From: Cohnella candidum
GTDB lineage: Bacteria > Bacillota > Bacilli > Paenibacillales > Paenibacillaceae
Length of the DNA stretch: 64,000 bases
Direction of reading: 5' to 3'
Assembly (NCBI RefSeq): GCF_003713065.1
Contig: NZ_CP033433.1
Coordinates: forward strand, 1,399,001 to 1,463,000
Under the pieces are notes generated by a model. The model ran no database searches. It was not told the DNA's origin and worked only from the letters and a program-made list of their open reading frames with translations. The translations under genes and the position numbers were made by a program. Numbering within the stretch: position 1 is the first letter of the stretch; the number at the start of each line of letters is the position of its first letter. This document shows positions 27,238 to 36,333 of the stretch, one piece after another.

Positions 27238-29349
27238 ATGGACAAGCCCAAGTCCTTTCAGTGGAAAGGGGAACCGATTGCCGCGGAACCAACGATAAGG
27301 CAAGTGCCGGCCGAACAACCCGCGAAGCGCCGGCGTCGGCCGCGCTTCCGGATGCGTTTCCGGATTCGGCTTCGATACGTATTTTTGGCGATGTTCGTTT
27401 TGGCCTTATGGGGAGCCGGAGCAGGCTGGAAATGGTATCAATCGCTCGATATCGGCAAGCTTGCCCTTCCGGTCGCGGCGCCGACGGAATTGCTGGATGT
27501 CCACGGCAAGGTCGCTTCCGTGGTATCCGTCGCGAAAACCGAGCCGGTGCCGATCGACAAGATCCCGATGTCCCTCCGGCATGCGGTCGTAGCGGTCGAG
27601 GACAAACGGTTTGACGACCATTCCGGGGTCGACCTGACGGGGATTGTCCGCGCCGCCTTCCGAAACGCGAAGAGCGGAGCTTCCGCGGAAGGCGGCAGCA
27701 CGATCACGCAGCAACTCGCCAAAAACGTCTTCCTAACGGGCGAGAAATCGTTCAAGCGGAAGATCACGGAAGCCGCTTACGCGATCAAAATCGAAGCGGC
27801 TTACGATAAAGACGCCATTCTCGGTATGTATTTAAACCAGATTTATTTCGGAGAAGGACAGTGGGGCGTCGCAAGGGCGGCCAAACGTTATTTCGGCAAA
27901 AGCGTTCAGGATCTCACCTTGCCCGAAAGCGCGCTGCTCGCGGCGCTGCCCAAGGCGCCAAGCCGGTATTCCCCTTACCGGAATCCGGATTTGGCGCTGG
28001 AGCGCCGCAATCTCGTGCTCGCCATGATGCGGGACGAAGGCTACGTATCGGATGCGGAATACCGGGCGGCCAAGGCGGAGCCTATTCAGCTGCGCCAGGG
28101 GAATGCGGAAGGGAACGGACTGCTCGGGAAGTACGGCTCCTTTGCGGACGCGGTAATTGACGAAGCGATCGACCGGTACGGATTCACGGAGCGGGATTTG
28201 ATGGCCGGCAACTTGAAGATCTATACGACGCTGGACCCCACCGTGCAGGAAGCGATGGAGAAGACGTACCAAGACGACGGTTTGTTCCCGGCGGGAGCAG
28301 ACGGAGAGCGCCCGCAAAGCGGAGCGGTTATTTTGAATCCGCACACCGGAGGCGTACGGGGAATCGTCGGGCAACGAGGCGAGCATGTCTTCCGCGGGTT
28401 CAACCGGGCAACCCAGCTCACGCGGCAGCCGGGTTCGACGTTTAAGCCGCTCGCTGTTTACGCGCCCGCCCTCATGCAAGGGTACAATGCCGAATCGGCT
28501 TTGTACGACGGTCCGCTGGATATCGGGGGCTACCGCCCGGAGAACATAGACGGGCAGTCGCATGGGCAGCCGAGCCTTCGCGATGCGCTCGCCCATTCCT
28601 GGAACGTGCCGGCCGTCTGGTTGCTGAACGAGATCGGAGTCACGACCGGTTGGTCGTTCGCCAAGAAGCTCGGGATCCCTCTGACGGCGGAAGACAAGAA
28701 TTTAAGCCTTGCGCTGGGGGGATTGTCGCACGGGGTGTCGCCGCTCCAGATGGCCCAGGCATTCAGCGCGTTTCCCGCTCTAGGCAAAGTCACGCCCGCG
28801 CATACCATCCTGAGGATCGAGAACGCGGAAGGCGAGGTGCTTGCGGAAGCGAAGGAAGAGGCGGCTTCCGTCATGCCGGCGGGGAAAGCCTTCGAAATGA
28901 CGCAGCTTCTTCAGAACGTCGTGAGCGACGGAACCGGCAAGAAAGCGGCCATTTCCGGCAGGCCGACGGCCGGCAAAACCGGCACGACCCAATTGCCGGA
29001 CACCCCCGAGTTCAAAGGAATCAGCGGCGCGAAGGACGCCTGGTTCGTCGGCTATACGCCCGAGCTCGTCGGCGCCGTCTGGCTCGGTTACGACCGCACG
29101 GACGGCAGCCACTATTTGACCACCTCGGGGGGAGAGTATCCCGCCATGATCTTTCAAGCGATGATGTCCGCGGCGCTGCAAGGCGAACCGGTGTCCGCGT
29201 TCAAAAATCCCGGCGGCAATCAACATGTGCAGAATACGGAGCCGAAAGATGAGCCCAAACCGGTGAAACAAAAGGAGCCAAAAAAGGAACAAAAAAAGGA
29301 GACCGGAAAAGAGAAGAGAAAAAATAACAAAGGCAAAGATAAACATTAA
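27238..29349 (+). CDS. Class A penicillin-binding protein (PBP1A-type)
   Basis: 703 aa; ATG at 27238 behind GGAGGTG. A basic cytoplasmic N-terminus and one signal anchor (about 45-65, YVFLAMFVLALWGAGAGW) precede a GT51 transglycosylase (about 100-270; VEDKRFDDHSGVD with the catalytic Glu, GGSTITQQLAKN) and a transpeptidase domain (about 350-640; PGSTFKP with the acyl-serine, SWN, and KTGTTQ). The tail after 655 is Lys/Glu-rich (KKEQKKETGKEKRKNNKG). It polymerises and cross-links peptidoglycan. The patatin gene follows after 25 bases. Confidence 0.95.
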   Translation: MDKPKSFQWKGEPIAAEPTIRQVPAEQPAKRRRRPRFRMRFRIRLRYVFLAMFVLALWGAGAGWKWYQSLDIGKLALPVAAPTELLDVHGKVASVVSVAKTEPVPIDKIPMSLRHAVVAVEDKRFDDHSGVDLTGIVRAAFRNAKSGASAEGGSTITQQLAKNVFLTGEKSFKRKITEAAYAIKIEAAYDKDAILGMYLNQIYFGEGQWGVARAAKRYFGKSVQDLTLPESALLAALPKAPSRYSPYRNPDLALERRNLVLAMMRDEGYVSDAEYRAAKAEPIQLRQGNAEGNGLLGKYGSFADAVIDEAIDRYGFTERDLMAGNLKIYTTLDPTVQEAMEKTYQDDGLFPAGADGERPQSGAVILNPHTGGVRGIVGQRGEHVFRGFNRATQLTRQPGSTFKPLAVYAPALMQGYNAESALYDGPLDIGGYRPENIDGQSHGQPSLRDALAHSWNVPAVWLLNEIGVTTGWSFAKKLGIPLTAEDKNLSLALGGLSHGVSPLQMAQAFSAFPALGKVTPAHTILRIENAEGEVLAEAKEEAASVMPAGKAFEMTQLLQNVVSDGTGKKAAISGRPTAGKTGTTQLPDTPEFKGISGAKDAWFVGYTPELVGAVWLGYDRTDGSHYLTTSGGEYPAMIFQAMMSAALQGEPVSAFKNPGGNQHVQNTEPKDEPKPVKQKEPKKEQKKETGKEKRKNNKGKDKH

Positions 29350-29374
29350 CAGGAAGATCAAGAGGGTGGACCGG

Positions 29375-30238
29375 ATGAAACCAGCAGGAGATCAAACCGG
29401 CTTGGTGCTGGAAGGCGGGGGAATGCGGGGCCTCTATACGGCCGGCGTATTGGATTTGTTCGCGGAGCGGGACTTGTACTTTCCTTACCAAATCGGAGTG
29501 TCGGCCGGCGCGTGCATGGCCGTCAGTTATCTCTCCAGGCAGCGGGGCCGGAACAAGATCGTCAACATCGACTTCGCCGGCGACCCCCGGTACTTGTCGT
29601 GGCGGAAGTTCCTGCGTCATCGGCGCGAGCTGTTCGGCATGGACTTCATATTCGAAGAAATTCCGAGGTTCCTCGTTCCGTTCGATTTTCAAGCGTTCGA
29701 AGAGTCGCGCGAAGAATTCGTCGTGGCCGCCACGGACGTGGATACGGGAGAGCCGGTGTATTATTACAAGAGCCGGCCGGGGTTTGATGCGTTGACGCTG
29801 TTACGGGCTTCGAGTTCCTTGCCGTTCTTCGCGCCGATCGTGGAATTTCAAGGGAAGAAGCTGATGGACGGCGGTATCTCGGACCCGATCCCGATCCGCA
29901 AAGCCGAAGCCGACGGCTGTTCCCGCACGCTGCTCATCCTCACTCGGAATCAGGGATACGTGAAAAGCCGTAATCGGCTGCGTTGGCTTCTGCAGCGAAA
30001 GTTCGGGGCTTTCCCGAAATTCGTGGAGGTCATGCTGAACCGTCACGACATTTACAACAAGACGGTCGCGTACGCGGAGGAAAAGGAACGTAACGGCGAG
30101 GCTTTCATCATCCGCCCCCGGGAGCCGATCGTCGTCGGACGCGTGGAGCAAAACAAAGCCAAATTGGAACGGTTGTACAAGCAAGGTTACGAGGACGCCA
30201 AGGCCATCTATCCGAAGCTCGAGCAATGGCTTCGCTGA
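29375..30238 (+). CDS. Patatin-like phospholipase
   Basis: 287 aa from ATG 29375; a GTG at 29366 is also in frame but ATG has better spacing to GAGGG. The oxyanion loop is EGGGMRGLYTAG (about 13-24), the nucleophile elbow GVSAG (about 44-48) and the dyad aspartate DGG in KLMDGGISDPIP (about 168-170). Acts as a Ser/Asp dyad lipid acyl hydrolase; lacks a signal peptide. Likely co-transcribed with the PBP gene; a terminator follows. Confidence 0.92.
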   Translation: MKPAGDQTGLVLEGGGMRGLYTAGVLDLFAERDLYFPYQIGVSAGACMAVSYLSRQRGRNKIVNIDFAGDPRYLSWRKFLRHRRELFGMDFIFEEIPRFLVPFDFQAFEESREEFVVAATDVDTGEPVYYYKSRPGFDALTLLRASSSLPFFAPIVEFQGKKLMDGGISDPIPIRKAEADGCSRTLLILTRNQGYVKSRNRLRWLLQRKFGAFPKFVEVMLNRHDIYNKTVAYAEEKERNGEAFIIRPREPIVVGRVEQNKAKLERLYKQGYEDAKAIYPKLEQWLR

Positions 30239-30264
30239 AGCCTTCGACAAAGCTTGATCGAGGC

Positions 30265-30296
30265 GACCGCCCTAACGTGGGGCGGTCTTTTCTTTT
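30265..30296 (+). terminator. Terminator of the PBP-patatin unit
   Basis: GACCGCCC / GGGCGGTC with a seven-base loop, then TTTTCTTTT. Confidence 0.88.
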
Positions 30297-30405
30297 GCGA
30301 CAAATAATCATCAAAAACTCACAGACCGTTTGACAAGCTTTTCGCCGCCCTCCCCGTACAATCAAAGATAACTTGTACGACTAGAGGATGCGAAGGAGAG
30401 ATTCG

Positions 30406-31377
30406 ATGATCGCCAAACGCCTTGTTACCTTGTCCGTTCTCGTACTCGCCGCCGTTCTGCTATTGTCCTTCTTCTTGTACGTTTCCGTCTCCAGAAACAC
30501 TTACGCGTCGGCCGCTGCGTCGACCGCCAATAGGGAATCCAAGATCGATCCCCGCCTGCAAATCGCCGCCCTCGTGAAACTGCCTCCCCGGACCCATGCC
30601 GTGCAGCTGGCCGCGGTTCCCGTTCAAACCGCGCGCGCTCCCCAAAAGCCGAGGGCTTCCTCGTATGTCACAACCGCATTTTATTTGAACATCCGAGAAG
30701 AGCCGAGCAGCAAAGCCCGGATCTTGAAAGTCGTCGAGAAGGGCACGGAGCTTAACGTGATCCAAACGACGGATAACGGCTGGCTTCGCCTCGAAGGGGG
30801 AGGGTATGTACACGGAGGATACGCGCAGCTATCCCCGCAGCAAACGCGGGAATCCCAGAGCATGGCCGCCGACGCGCTGAAGCCCGCCCGGTCGTCCAGG
30901 CCTTACAAGCTTCCTGAGCCGGCGAAGGCAGTCCGTCCGGCCGATCCGACCCCGACCGTGCGTTCGGATTCGGGGTTAACCGAGGAGCATATCGCCCGGA
31001 TTTTTGAAGGGACGGCGCTGGAAGGCCAACATTTGGAGTCGGCCATTTTGGAAATCGAAGAAGACTACGGCATCAACGCCTACTTCACGATCGCCGTGAT
31101 GAAGCTGGAGAGCGGCAACGGCAAAAGCCGGCTGGCCAAAAGCAAAAACAACCTGTTTGGCTTAAACGCTACGGGTAACGGGAATAAACAGGCTTACCGT
31201 TTCGATACGAAAGCGGACAGCGTCCGCAAATTCGGCCAATTGATCGCCAAAAACTATGTCGGCAAAGGATATACGACCGTGGAGAAAGTCGCGCAGAAGT
31301 ATTGCCCGGCGAATTCCAAATGGCCGAGACTCGTCAAGGGAATCATGGTCAGCGACCATGTTAAGTTGCTAGTTTGA
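30406..31377 (+). CDS. SH3-domain N-acetylglucosaminidase-like wall hydrolase
   Basis: 323 aa; ATG at 30406 lies 8 bases after AAGGAGAG. Signal anchor (about 5-28), low-complexity linker, an SH3b domain (about 85-145; FYLNIREEPSSKARILKVVEKGTELNV), a proline-rich linker and a C-terminal GH73-like domain (about 185-320; AILEIEEDYGINAYFTIAVMKLESGNGKSRLAKSKNNLFGL with the catalytic Glu in LESGNG). It would cleave glycan strands at the cell surface. The 3' end overlaps the convergent gene by 9 bases. Confidence 0.85.
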   Translation: MIAKRLVTLSVLVLAAVLLLSFFLYVSVSRNTYASAAASTANRESKIDPRLQIAALVKLPPRTHAVQLAAVPVQTARAPQKPRASSYVTTAFYLNIREEPSSKARILKVVEKGTELNVIQTTDNGWLRLEGGGYVHGGYAQLSPQQTRESQSMAADALKPARSSRPYKLPEPAKAVRPADPTPTVRSDSGLTEEHIARIFEGTALEGQHLESAILEIEEDYGINAYFTIAVMKLESGNGKSRLAKSKNNLFGLNATGNGNKQAYRFDTKADSVRKFGQLIAKNYVGKGYTTVEKVAQKYCPANSKWPRLVKGIMVSDHVKLLV

Positions 31378-32253
31378 CGACGGGTTCGGTTTCGGAACGA
31401 CGATATCGAGAAAACCGCGTCTTCCCGCGAACCGGGGATCGAACAGGCGCACGCTGTCGCCCAAATCCTGCGTTCCGACGAAAGGCGCGAACAGGATCAA
31501 CGCTCTCGCGGAGGGATTCTCCATGAGCGGATCCAGATCGACCGGATCCGTACGGTATTCTTGCACGATGCCGGACGGCTGACGTCCGCGGAGATCGCTT
31601 CGTCCTTCCACGATTTCTCCGCCTTTCTTGGCGTAATAGGAAAAACCTCCGGGCCAACGGTCGGCCCGTATGGCGACGTGTTCATAGCCTTGAGCCTTTA
31701 AATCGGCGTACAAATACGAGGCATGGCCAAGTTGGAAGAGGACGTAGAAGGCGGACAACGCCCAGAATCCGCGGAGGACGCGAAGCCGCTGCTTCGGCAT
31801 GCGGAAGAACGGCAAGAGGACGGCGATCGCCGCCGCGAAACACCAAAATACATATCCCTTGTTCGGAATAAACCCGGAGACGTATCGCCGGGAAGTGAAC
31901 GGCTCCAGCAGCCCGGTTCCCCAAGGATTCGTCCAATCGCTGACGATATGGAGAAGGACGCCCGCAAGCGCCGTCAAGAAGAACCGTTTGCCCTTGGCAC
32001 GCACGAGAAGGAAGGCCAGCAAGGCGAACAAGCCCGCCCAGACGGGCGCCATCAAGAAGGAATGCGTAATTCCGCGATGATAAATCAAATAGGAATCGTT
32101 CGTTTTGGTCGCCCATTGGATATCGATGTCGGGGATGATGTTTGCCCCGACGGATGTCGCGAGGAGGGCGATTTTCGTTTTGACGTCGAGTTTCGATTTG
32201 TCCTGGGCCGCGTACGCGGCGACTCCGAACAGACTGTGCGTCATATAGTCCAT
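31369..32253 (-). CDS. YdjM-like metal-dependent membrane hydrolase (DUF457)
   Basis: 294 aa from ATG 32253 behind GGGAGATG. Motifs: MTHSLFGVA (His near the N-terminus), PDIDIQW, HRGITHSFLMAP and LLHIVSDWTNPWGTG form the family's His/Asp metal site; at least four transmembrane helices (about 65-175) follow. Members resemble LexA-regulated YdjM and phospholipase-C-like folds; the substrate is unknown. It is divergent from germination operon 1. Confidence 0.82.
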   Translation of the reverse strand: MDYMTHSLFGVAAYAAQDKSKLDVKTKIALLATSVGANIIPDIDIQWATKTNDSYLIYHRGITHSFLMAPVWAGLFALLAFLLVRAKGKRFFLTALAGVLLHIVSDWTNPWGTGLLEPFTSRRYVSGFIPNKGYVFWCFAAAIAVLLPFFRMPKQRLRVLRGFWALSAFYVLFQLGHASYLYADLKAQGYEHVAIRADRWPGGFSYYAKKGGEIVEGRSDLRGRQPSGIVQEYRTDPVDLDPLMENPSARALILFAPFVGTQDLGDSVRLFDPRFAGRRGFLDIVVPKPNPSSN

Positions 32254-32292
32254 GGGCGCATCTCCCGGCAGTTGGATTGGTCCTTCCATTAT

Positions 32293-32323
32293 AGTATAAG
32301 CGTCCCATGCCGAACTCATAATA
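32293..32323 (+). promoter_or_regulatory. Possible sigma-G promoter of germination operon 1
   Basis: AGTATA (32293-32298), 18-base spacer, CATAATA (32317-32323), close to the forespore sigma-G pattern (TGNATA, CATANTA) and 31 bases before the first gene. Forespore expression is usual for germinant receptor operons. One position of the -35 differs. Confidence 0.5.
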
Positions 32324-32354
32324 ATGGCAAATTCAACCGGAAGAGTGAGAAGCC

Positions 32355-33914
32355 ATGCCTGTTTTCCAACGGATCCTGAAGTCGATGGGGCTGACGTCAG
32401 ACCCTTCGCAACAGGCGGCATCGAATCCGGAGCCTGATCCGCCCATTCCGGCTTCGCTGTTCCAAGCGATTTCCCGGCTGCGAGCCTCGTTCGGGCACAG
32501 CGCCGACCTCGTGATCCGCGAGTGGGAGGATGCGGCTGCACCTTCGAGAAGAGTTGCCGTTGCGTATATCGAAGGCATCGTCGATCCGAAACTGTTATCC
32601 AAACTCGTCGAGGCCATCACGGAGCAGCTTCCTTCCGTTTCGGGCGGCCCTGCGGCCATGGAAACCAGAATCCAAGGCAAGCTTCCCGTCGGCAAAGTGA
32701 AGCTCGTTCATACGGAAGGACATCTAAGGGCCGACTTGCTCACGGGTAATGCCGTCATCTTGACGGACGGGTTTCCGGCCGCCTTGGCGGCTTCCGTGCC
32801 GGGCGGGGAAAAACGCGGGGTGGAGGAACCGACCTCCCAAACGGTGATCCGGGGGCCCAAGGAAGGCTTTACGGAAGACCTGACGGTGAACGTATCGCTG
32901 CTCCGAAGGAAACTGCGCACGTCGGACCTGCGGATTGAGAGGCGTACCATTGGCCGGTATACCCAAACGCCGGTGGTCATGGCGTATATCGAAGGGCTTG
33001 CCGACACGGCCGTGCTGGATGAAATGAGAAAACGCCTTGACGCCATCGACACGGACAGCGTGCTGGAGAGCGGGTATATCGAAGAGTTAATTCAAGACAA
33101 GACGTGGACGCCGTTTCCGACGATGATGAACACGGAGCGTCCGGATTCGACTGCAGGAAGTTTGCTGGAGGGACAGGTCGCACTTCTGGTGGACGGAACG
33201 CCGTTCGTGCTTCTGGCCCCGGTGACGTTCTTCAAGTTTTTCCAATCCAGTGAAGACTACTATCAGCGATACGATCTCTCCTCCTTCCTCCGCGTCATTC
33301 GACTGTTCGCTTTTTTCGTCGCGATGCTTCTGCCTTCCTTGTATATCGCGGTATCGACGTTCCACCAGGAAATGATGCCCTCGACGCTGCTCGTCAGCTT
33401 GGCGGCGCAGAGGGAAGGGACGCCGCTTCCGGCGTTAATCGAAGCGCTGCTCATGGAAATCACGTTCGAGGTCATCCGCGAAGCGGGCGTGCGGATGCCG
33501 CGGGCGATCGGGCCCGCTATCTCGATCGTGGGCGCTTTGGTATTGGGACAAGCCGCCGTTCAGGCGGGACTGGTGTCGGGAGCGATGGTCATCGTCGTAT
33601 CGTTCACGGCGATCGCCAACTTCGTCATTCCCGCGTTCAACATGGCGGCGTCGGTCCGTCTCATCCGTTTCGGACTGATGTTCCTGGCGGGGACGCTGGG
33701 CCTGTTCGGCATTCTGGCGGGAGCTGTCCCTATTTTGACGCATGTGGTGAATGTCCGTTCGTTCGGCGTTCCTTACTTCACTCCGCTTGCGCCGATTTGG
33801 ATGAATAACTGGAAGGACTTGGTCGTCCGGGTTCCCTGGCCGCTGATGAAGACCCGTCCGGCCGTGATCGGCAAACAAAACCGGCAGCGTCAAGGGCCTA
33901 AAACGAATTCGTAG
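32355..33914 (+). CDS. Spore germination protein, GerA (A-subunit) family
   Basis: 519 aa; ATG at 32355. N-terminal soluble domain (about 1-300) with the family patterns IEGIVDPKLL, GVEEPTSQTVIRGPKEGFTEDL and ERPDSTAGSLLEGQVALLVDGTPFVLLAP, then about five transmembrane helices (about 305-490; LPSLYIAVSTFHQEMMP, PRAIGPAISIVGALVLGQAAVQAG). It is the A subunit of a germinant receptor in the spore inner membrane. First gene of an A-C-B operon. Confidence 0.93.
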   Translation: MPVFQRILKSMGLTSDPSQQAASNPEPDPPIPASLFQAISRLRASFGHSADLVIREWEDAAAPSRRVAVAYIEGIVDPKLLSKLVEAITEQLPSVSGGPAAMETRIQGKLPVGKVKLVHTEGHLRADLLTGNAVILTDGFPAALAASVPGGEKRGVEEPTSQTVIRGPKEGFTEDLTVNVSLLRRKLRTSDLRIERRTIGRYTQTPVVMAYIEGLADTAVLDEMRKRLDAIDTDSVLESGYIEELIQDKTWTPFPTMMNTERPDSTAGSLLEGQVALLVDGTPFVLLAPVTFFKFFQSSEDYYQRYDLSSFLRVIRLFAFFVAMLLPSLYIAVSTFHQEMMPSTLLVSLAAQREGTPLPALIEALLMEITFEVIREAGVRMPRAIGPAISIVGALVLGQAAVQAGLVSGAMVIVVSFTAIANFVIPAFNMAASVRLIRFGLMFLAGTLGLFGILAGAVPILTHVVNVRSFGVPYFTPLAPIWMNNWKDLVVRVPWPLMKTRPAVIGKQNRQRQGPKTNS

Positions 33915-33925
33915 GAGGGTATCGG

Positions 33926-35143
33926 ATGCGATTCTGCCGGCTTCTGATGGCGTGTTTGATTCCGCTTTTGACGCTGACCGGCTGCTGGAACCGCATCGAA
34001 CTGAACCAACTCGGGATCACGACGGCGACGGGCATCGATTGGGATAACGGCGAGTGGGTGGTGACGTTTCAGGAAATCGTCCCATCCGCGATGTCCGCCG
34101 CTGCGGGAGGAACTACGGGAGGGAACATTGCGCAGAGTCCGGTCCACGTATTCTCCACCCGGGCCAAAACGATCCGCGAAGCGGTAGCGGTGAACGATTT
34201 CGAGCATTCGCGTTGGATTTACTTGGCCCACAACAACGTCGTAGTCGTCGGACGCGAGGCGGCAAAGCACGGGATCGGCAGCATTTTGGACGCCTATTTC
34301 CGGAATCACGATGCCAGACAGTCGACCGAAATCGTCGTGACAGACCGCGATGCCAGACTGATCTTGGAGCAGCTCGTCCCGCCGGAACGGCTTCCAGGCG
34401 ATGCGATCGCCTCTATCTTGCGGAAAGAAGACCGGTCTTCTTCCGCCATTCCGGCCGTATCCGTTTTCGACGCGGCTCTTATGCTGACCTCTGAGACGGG
34501 AACCGCCATGTTGCCGGAGATCTCTCTCTCGGGGGAAGAAACGGAAAGATCGAAGTCGCTGGACGCATTCAAAACCAGCTCCCAGAGCAGCAAGTTGAAG
34601 CTGACCCGCATCGCCGTTTTTCGAGGAGACACGCTTGCCGGCTGGTTGAGCCGCGAAGAGGGTTTGGGCGTATCCTGGATGTCCGGCAAAGTGAAAAACA
34701 CGACGTTCACGTTTACATGCCCGTCCGGCGAGGACGAGTCCTTGCTTGCGACCTACCGTTCCTATAAGGCGTCGGCGAAAGTGACCCCTATCCGAACAAG
34801 GGACGGATACTCTTTTCGAGTCAAGGTGAAAACGTCGGGAGAACTGTTGAATTACGGCTGCATGCCGGATATCACCAGACTCGGAACCGTTCGCGCGATC
34901 GAAAAACAGGTCGAGGCCAAGATCCGGGAGGACGTGAAAAACGGCTGGGCCGCCATGCAAAGGTTACGCGCGGATCTTGCGGGTTTGGCCGGCAAAGTGC
35001 ATCGGAAATACCCGAGAGATTGGCGGAAAGTGAAGGATACCTGGAACGAACGCCTGGCCGAAATGGAGGTGGACGTTCAAACCGACGTCAAAATCCGCCG
35101 GCAGGGTCTCACCGCGAATTCCTTTCAGCGGATCTTGAAATAG
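33926..35143 (+). CDS. Spore germination lipoprotein, Ger(x)C family
   Basis: 405 aa; ATG at 33926 after AGGAGGGT. The lipobox is LTGC (about 17-20) followed by the family's WNRIELNQLGI. Other family features: the REAVAVND segment, SRYL/YLAHNNVVVVG and the C-terminal VQTDVKIRRQGL. C subunit of the receptor, lipid-anchored to the outer face of the inner spore membrane. It lies 11 bases after the A gene. Confidence 0.92.
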   Translation: MRFCRLLMACLIPLLTLTGCWNRIELNQLGITTATGIDWDNGEWVVTFQEIVPSAMSAAAGGTTGGNIAQSPVHVFSTRAKTIREAVAVNDFEHSRWIYLAHNNVVVVGREAAKHGIGSILDAYFRNHDARQSTEIVVTDRDARLILEQLVPPERLPGDAIASILRKEDRSSSAIPAVSVFDAALMLTSETGTAMLPEISLSGEETERSKSLDAFKTSSQSSKLKLTRIAVFRGDTLAGWLSREEGLGVSWMSGKVKNTTFTFTCPSGEDESLLATYRSYKASAKVTPIRTRDGYSFRVKVKTSGELLNYGCMPDITRLGTVRAIEKQVEAKIREDVKNGWAAMQRLRADLAGLAGKVHRKYPRDWRKVKDTWNERLAEMEVDVQTDVKIRRQGLTANSFQRILK

Positions 35144-35156
35144 GAGGCGGCGAGAG

Positions 35157-36260
35157 ATGGGAAAACCTTCGGTTCGGGCTTCCGAATTGGCGATCTTGCT
35201 CATTCTGTTCGAAATCGGCAGCACGACGCTGTTTCTGCAAGCCCCGAAGGCCAAACAAGACGCCTGGCTGTCGATGTTTCTCGCGGCAGCGGGCGGCTTG
35301 CTGCTGCTCGCGCTTTATCTGGTCATCCACAAGCGCGATCCGGATCGGGATTTATTCGACCTGTGCAAGCGGTACTTGGGCAAGTACCTGGGGACCTTGC
35401 TCGGGTGCGTCTTCGCTTGTTATTTCCTATACGAAGCCTCCCGCAACCTGCGCGATCTCGGCGAATTGACGGTGCTTACTTTGCTGGACCGAACGCCGAT
35501 CGCCTTCATCATGTTCATTGCGCTGCTCGTGATCGCCAACTCCGCGAGATACGGCCTCAGAGGCATCGCATTGACGTGCGTCGCGCTGTTTCCGACCTTG
35601 ATGGTGAGTTACCTGATCCTGATCGTCTTGATCTGGAACTCGGGTCTGATCCACGTCGAGTTCATGTTTCCTCTCCTGGAGAACGGGATCGTTCCGGTCG
35701 CGCGCGAAGCGTTCCCGGCGCTTGTGTCGTTTCCGTTCGGGCAAACCGTTCTGTTCCTCGTTTTCTTCGCGTACGCGAAGAAAGACGGCGCAAAAGAGGG
35801 CAAAGGACTGCCGAAAGCGATCGTGCGTGCCTACATTTTCGTGGCGTTGTTCCTGATCGCGATCAATCAGATCAACATCCTCGTGCTCGGTCCCGTGCTC
35901 GCGGCGAATTGCACGTTTCCGCTCCTGGAATCCGTGCAACTGATCCATTTCAACCGTCCGCTCCGGATGGATCCCCTTTTCACGATCGTCTTGTTCGTCG
36001 GCCTGGGGATCAAGGCGGTGTGCTTTCTCGCCGCTGCGGCGATGGGCGGCGAGAAGCTTATCGGCTTCGGCTTTAAAAAATGGATCGTCGTGCTTGGAGC
36101 GGTCATTTACCCGCTGGCCTTCGTTTCCCCGAATCTCAGCCACCATCTGTGGCTTGGCCGCGTCATTACGGTTAAATTCGTGTCTCCGATTTTCCAAATC
36201 GCGCTTCCCATGCTGCTTTTCGCGGTTATGCTTCTGAGACGGAAGCTGAAGCCGGCATGA
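35157..36260 (+). CDS. Spore germination protein, GerB (B-subunit, APC-superfamily) family
   Basis: 367 aa; ATG at 35157 after TAGGAGGCGG. Ten hydrophobic segments in the endospore-germination permease pattern (SELAILLILFEIGSTTLF; YFLYEASRNLRDLGELTVLTLLDRTP; PVAREAFPALVSFPFGQTVLFLVFF). The B subunit holds the germinant-binding pocket. Third gene of operon 1; no terminator seen before the ABC transporter 73 bases on. Confidence 0.92.
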   Translation: MGKPSVRASELAILLILFEIGSTTLFLQAPKAKQDAWLSMFLAAAGGLLLLALYLVIHKRDPDRDLFDLCKRYLGKYLGTLLGCVFACYFLYEASRNLRDLGELTVLTLLDRTPIAFIMFIALLVIANSARYGLRGIALTCVALFPTLMVSYLILIVLIWNSGLIHVEFMFPLLENGIVPVAREAFPALVSFPFGQTVLFLVFFAYAKKDGAKEGKGLPKAIVRAYIFVALFLIAINQINILVLGPVLAANCTFPLLESVQLIHFNRPLRMDPLFTIVLFVGLGIKAVCFLAAAAMGGEKLIGFGFKKWIVVLGAVIYPLAFVSPNLSHHLWLGRVITVKFVSPIFQIALPMLLFAVMLLRRKLKPA

Positions 36261-36333
36261 TAAACGGCGACATTACTGGTAAAATGGAAGGATGATCAAG
36301 AACAACAGCCCGGAACGGCCTTAAGGAGAGGAC

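Noticed and set aside
30330..30362. TTGACA...TACAAT as a promoter for the glucosaminidase gene
   Set aside because: The spacer is 21 bases, too long for a sigma-A promoter; a promoter may be there but this pair cannot be supported.
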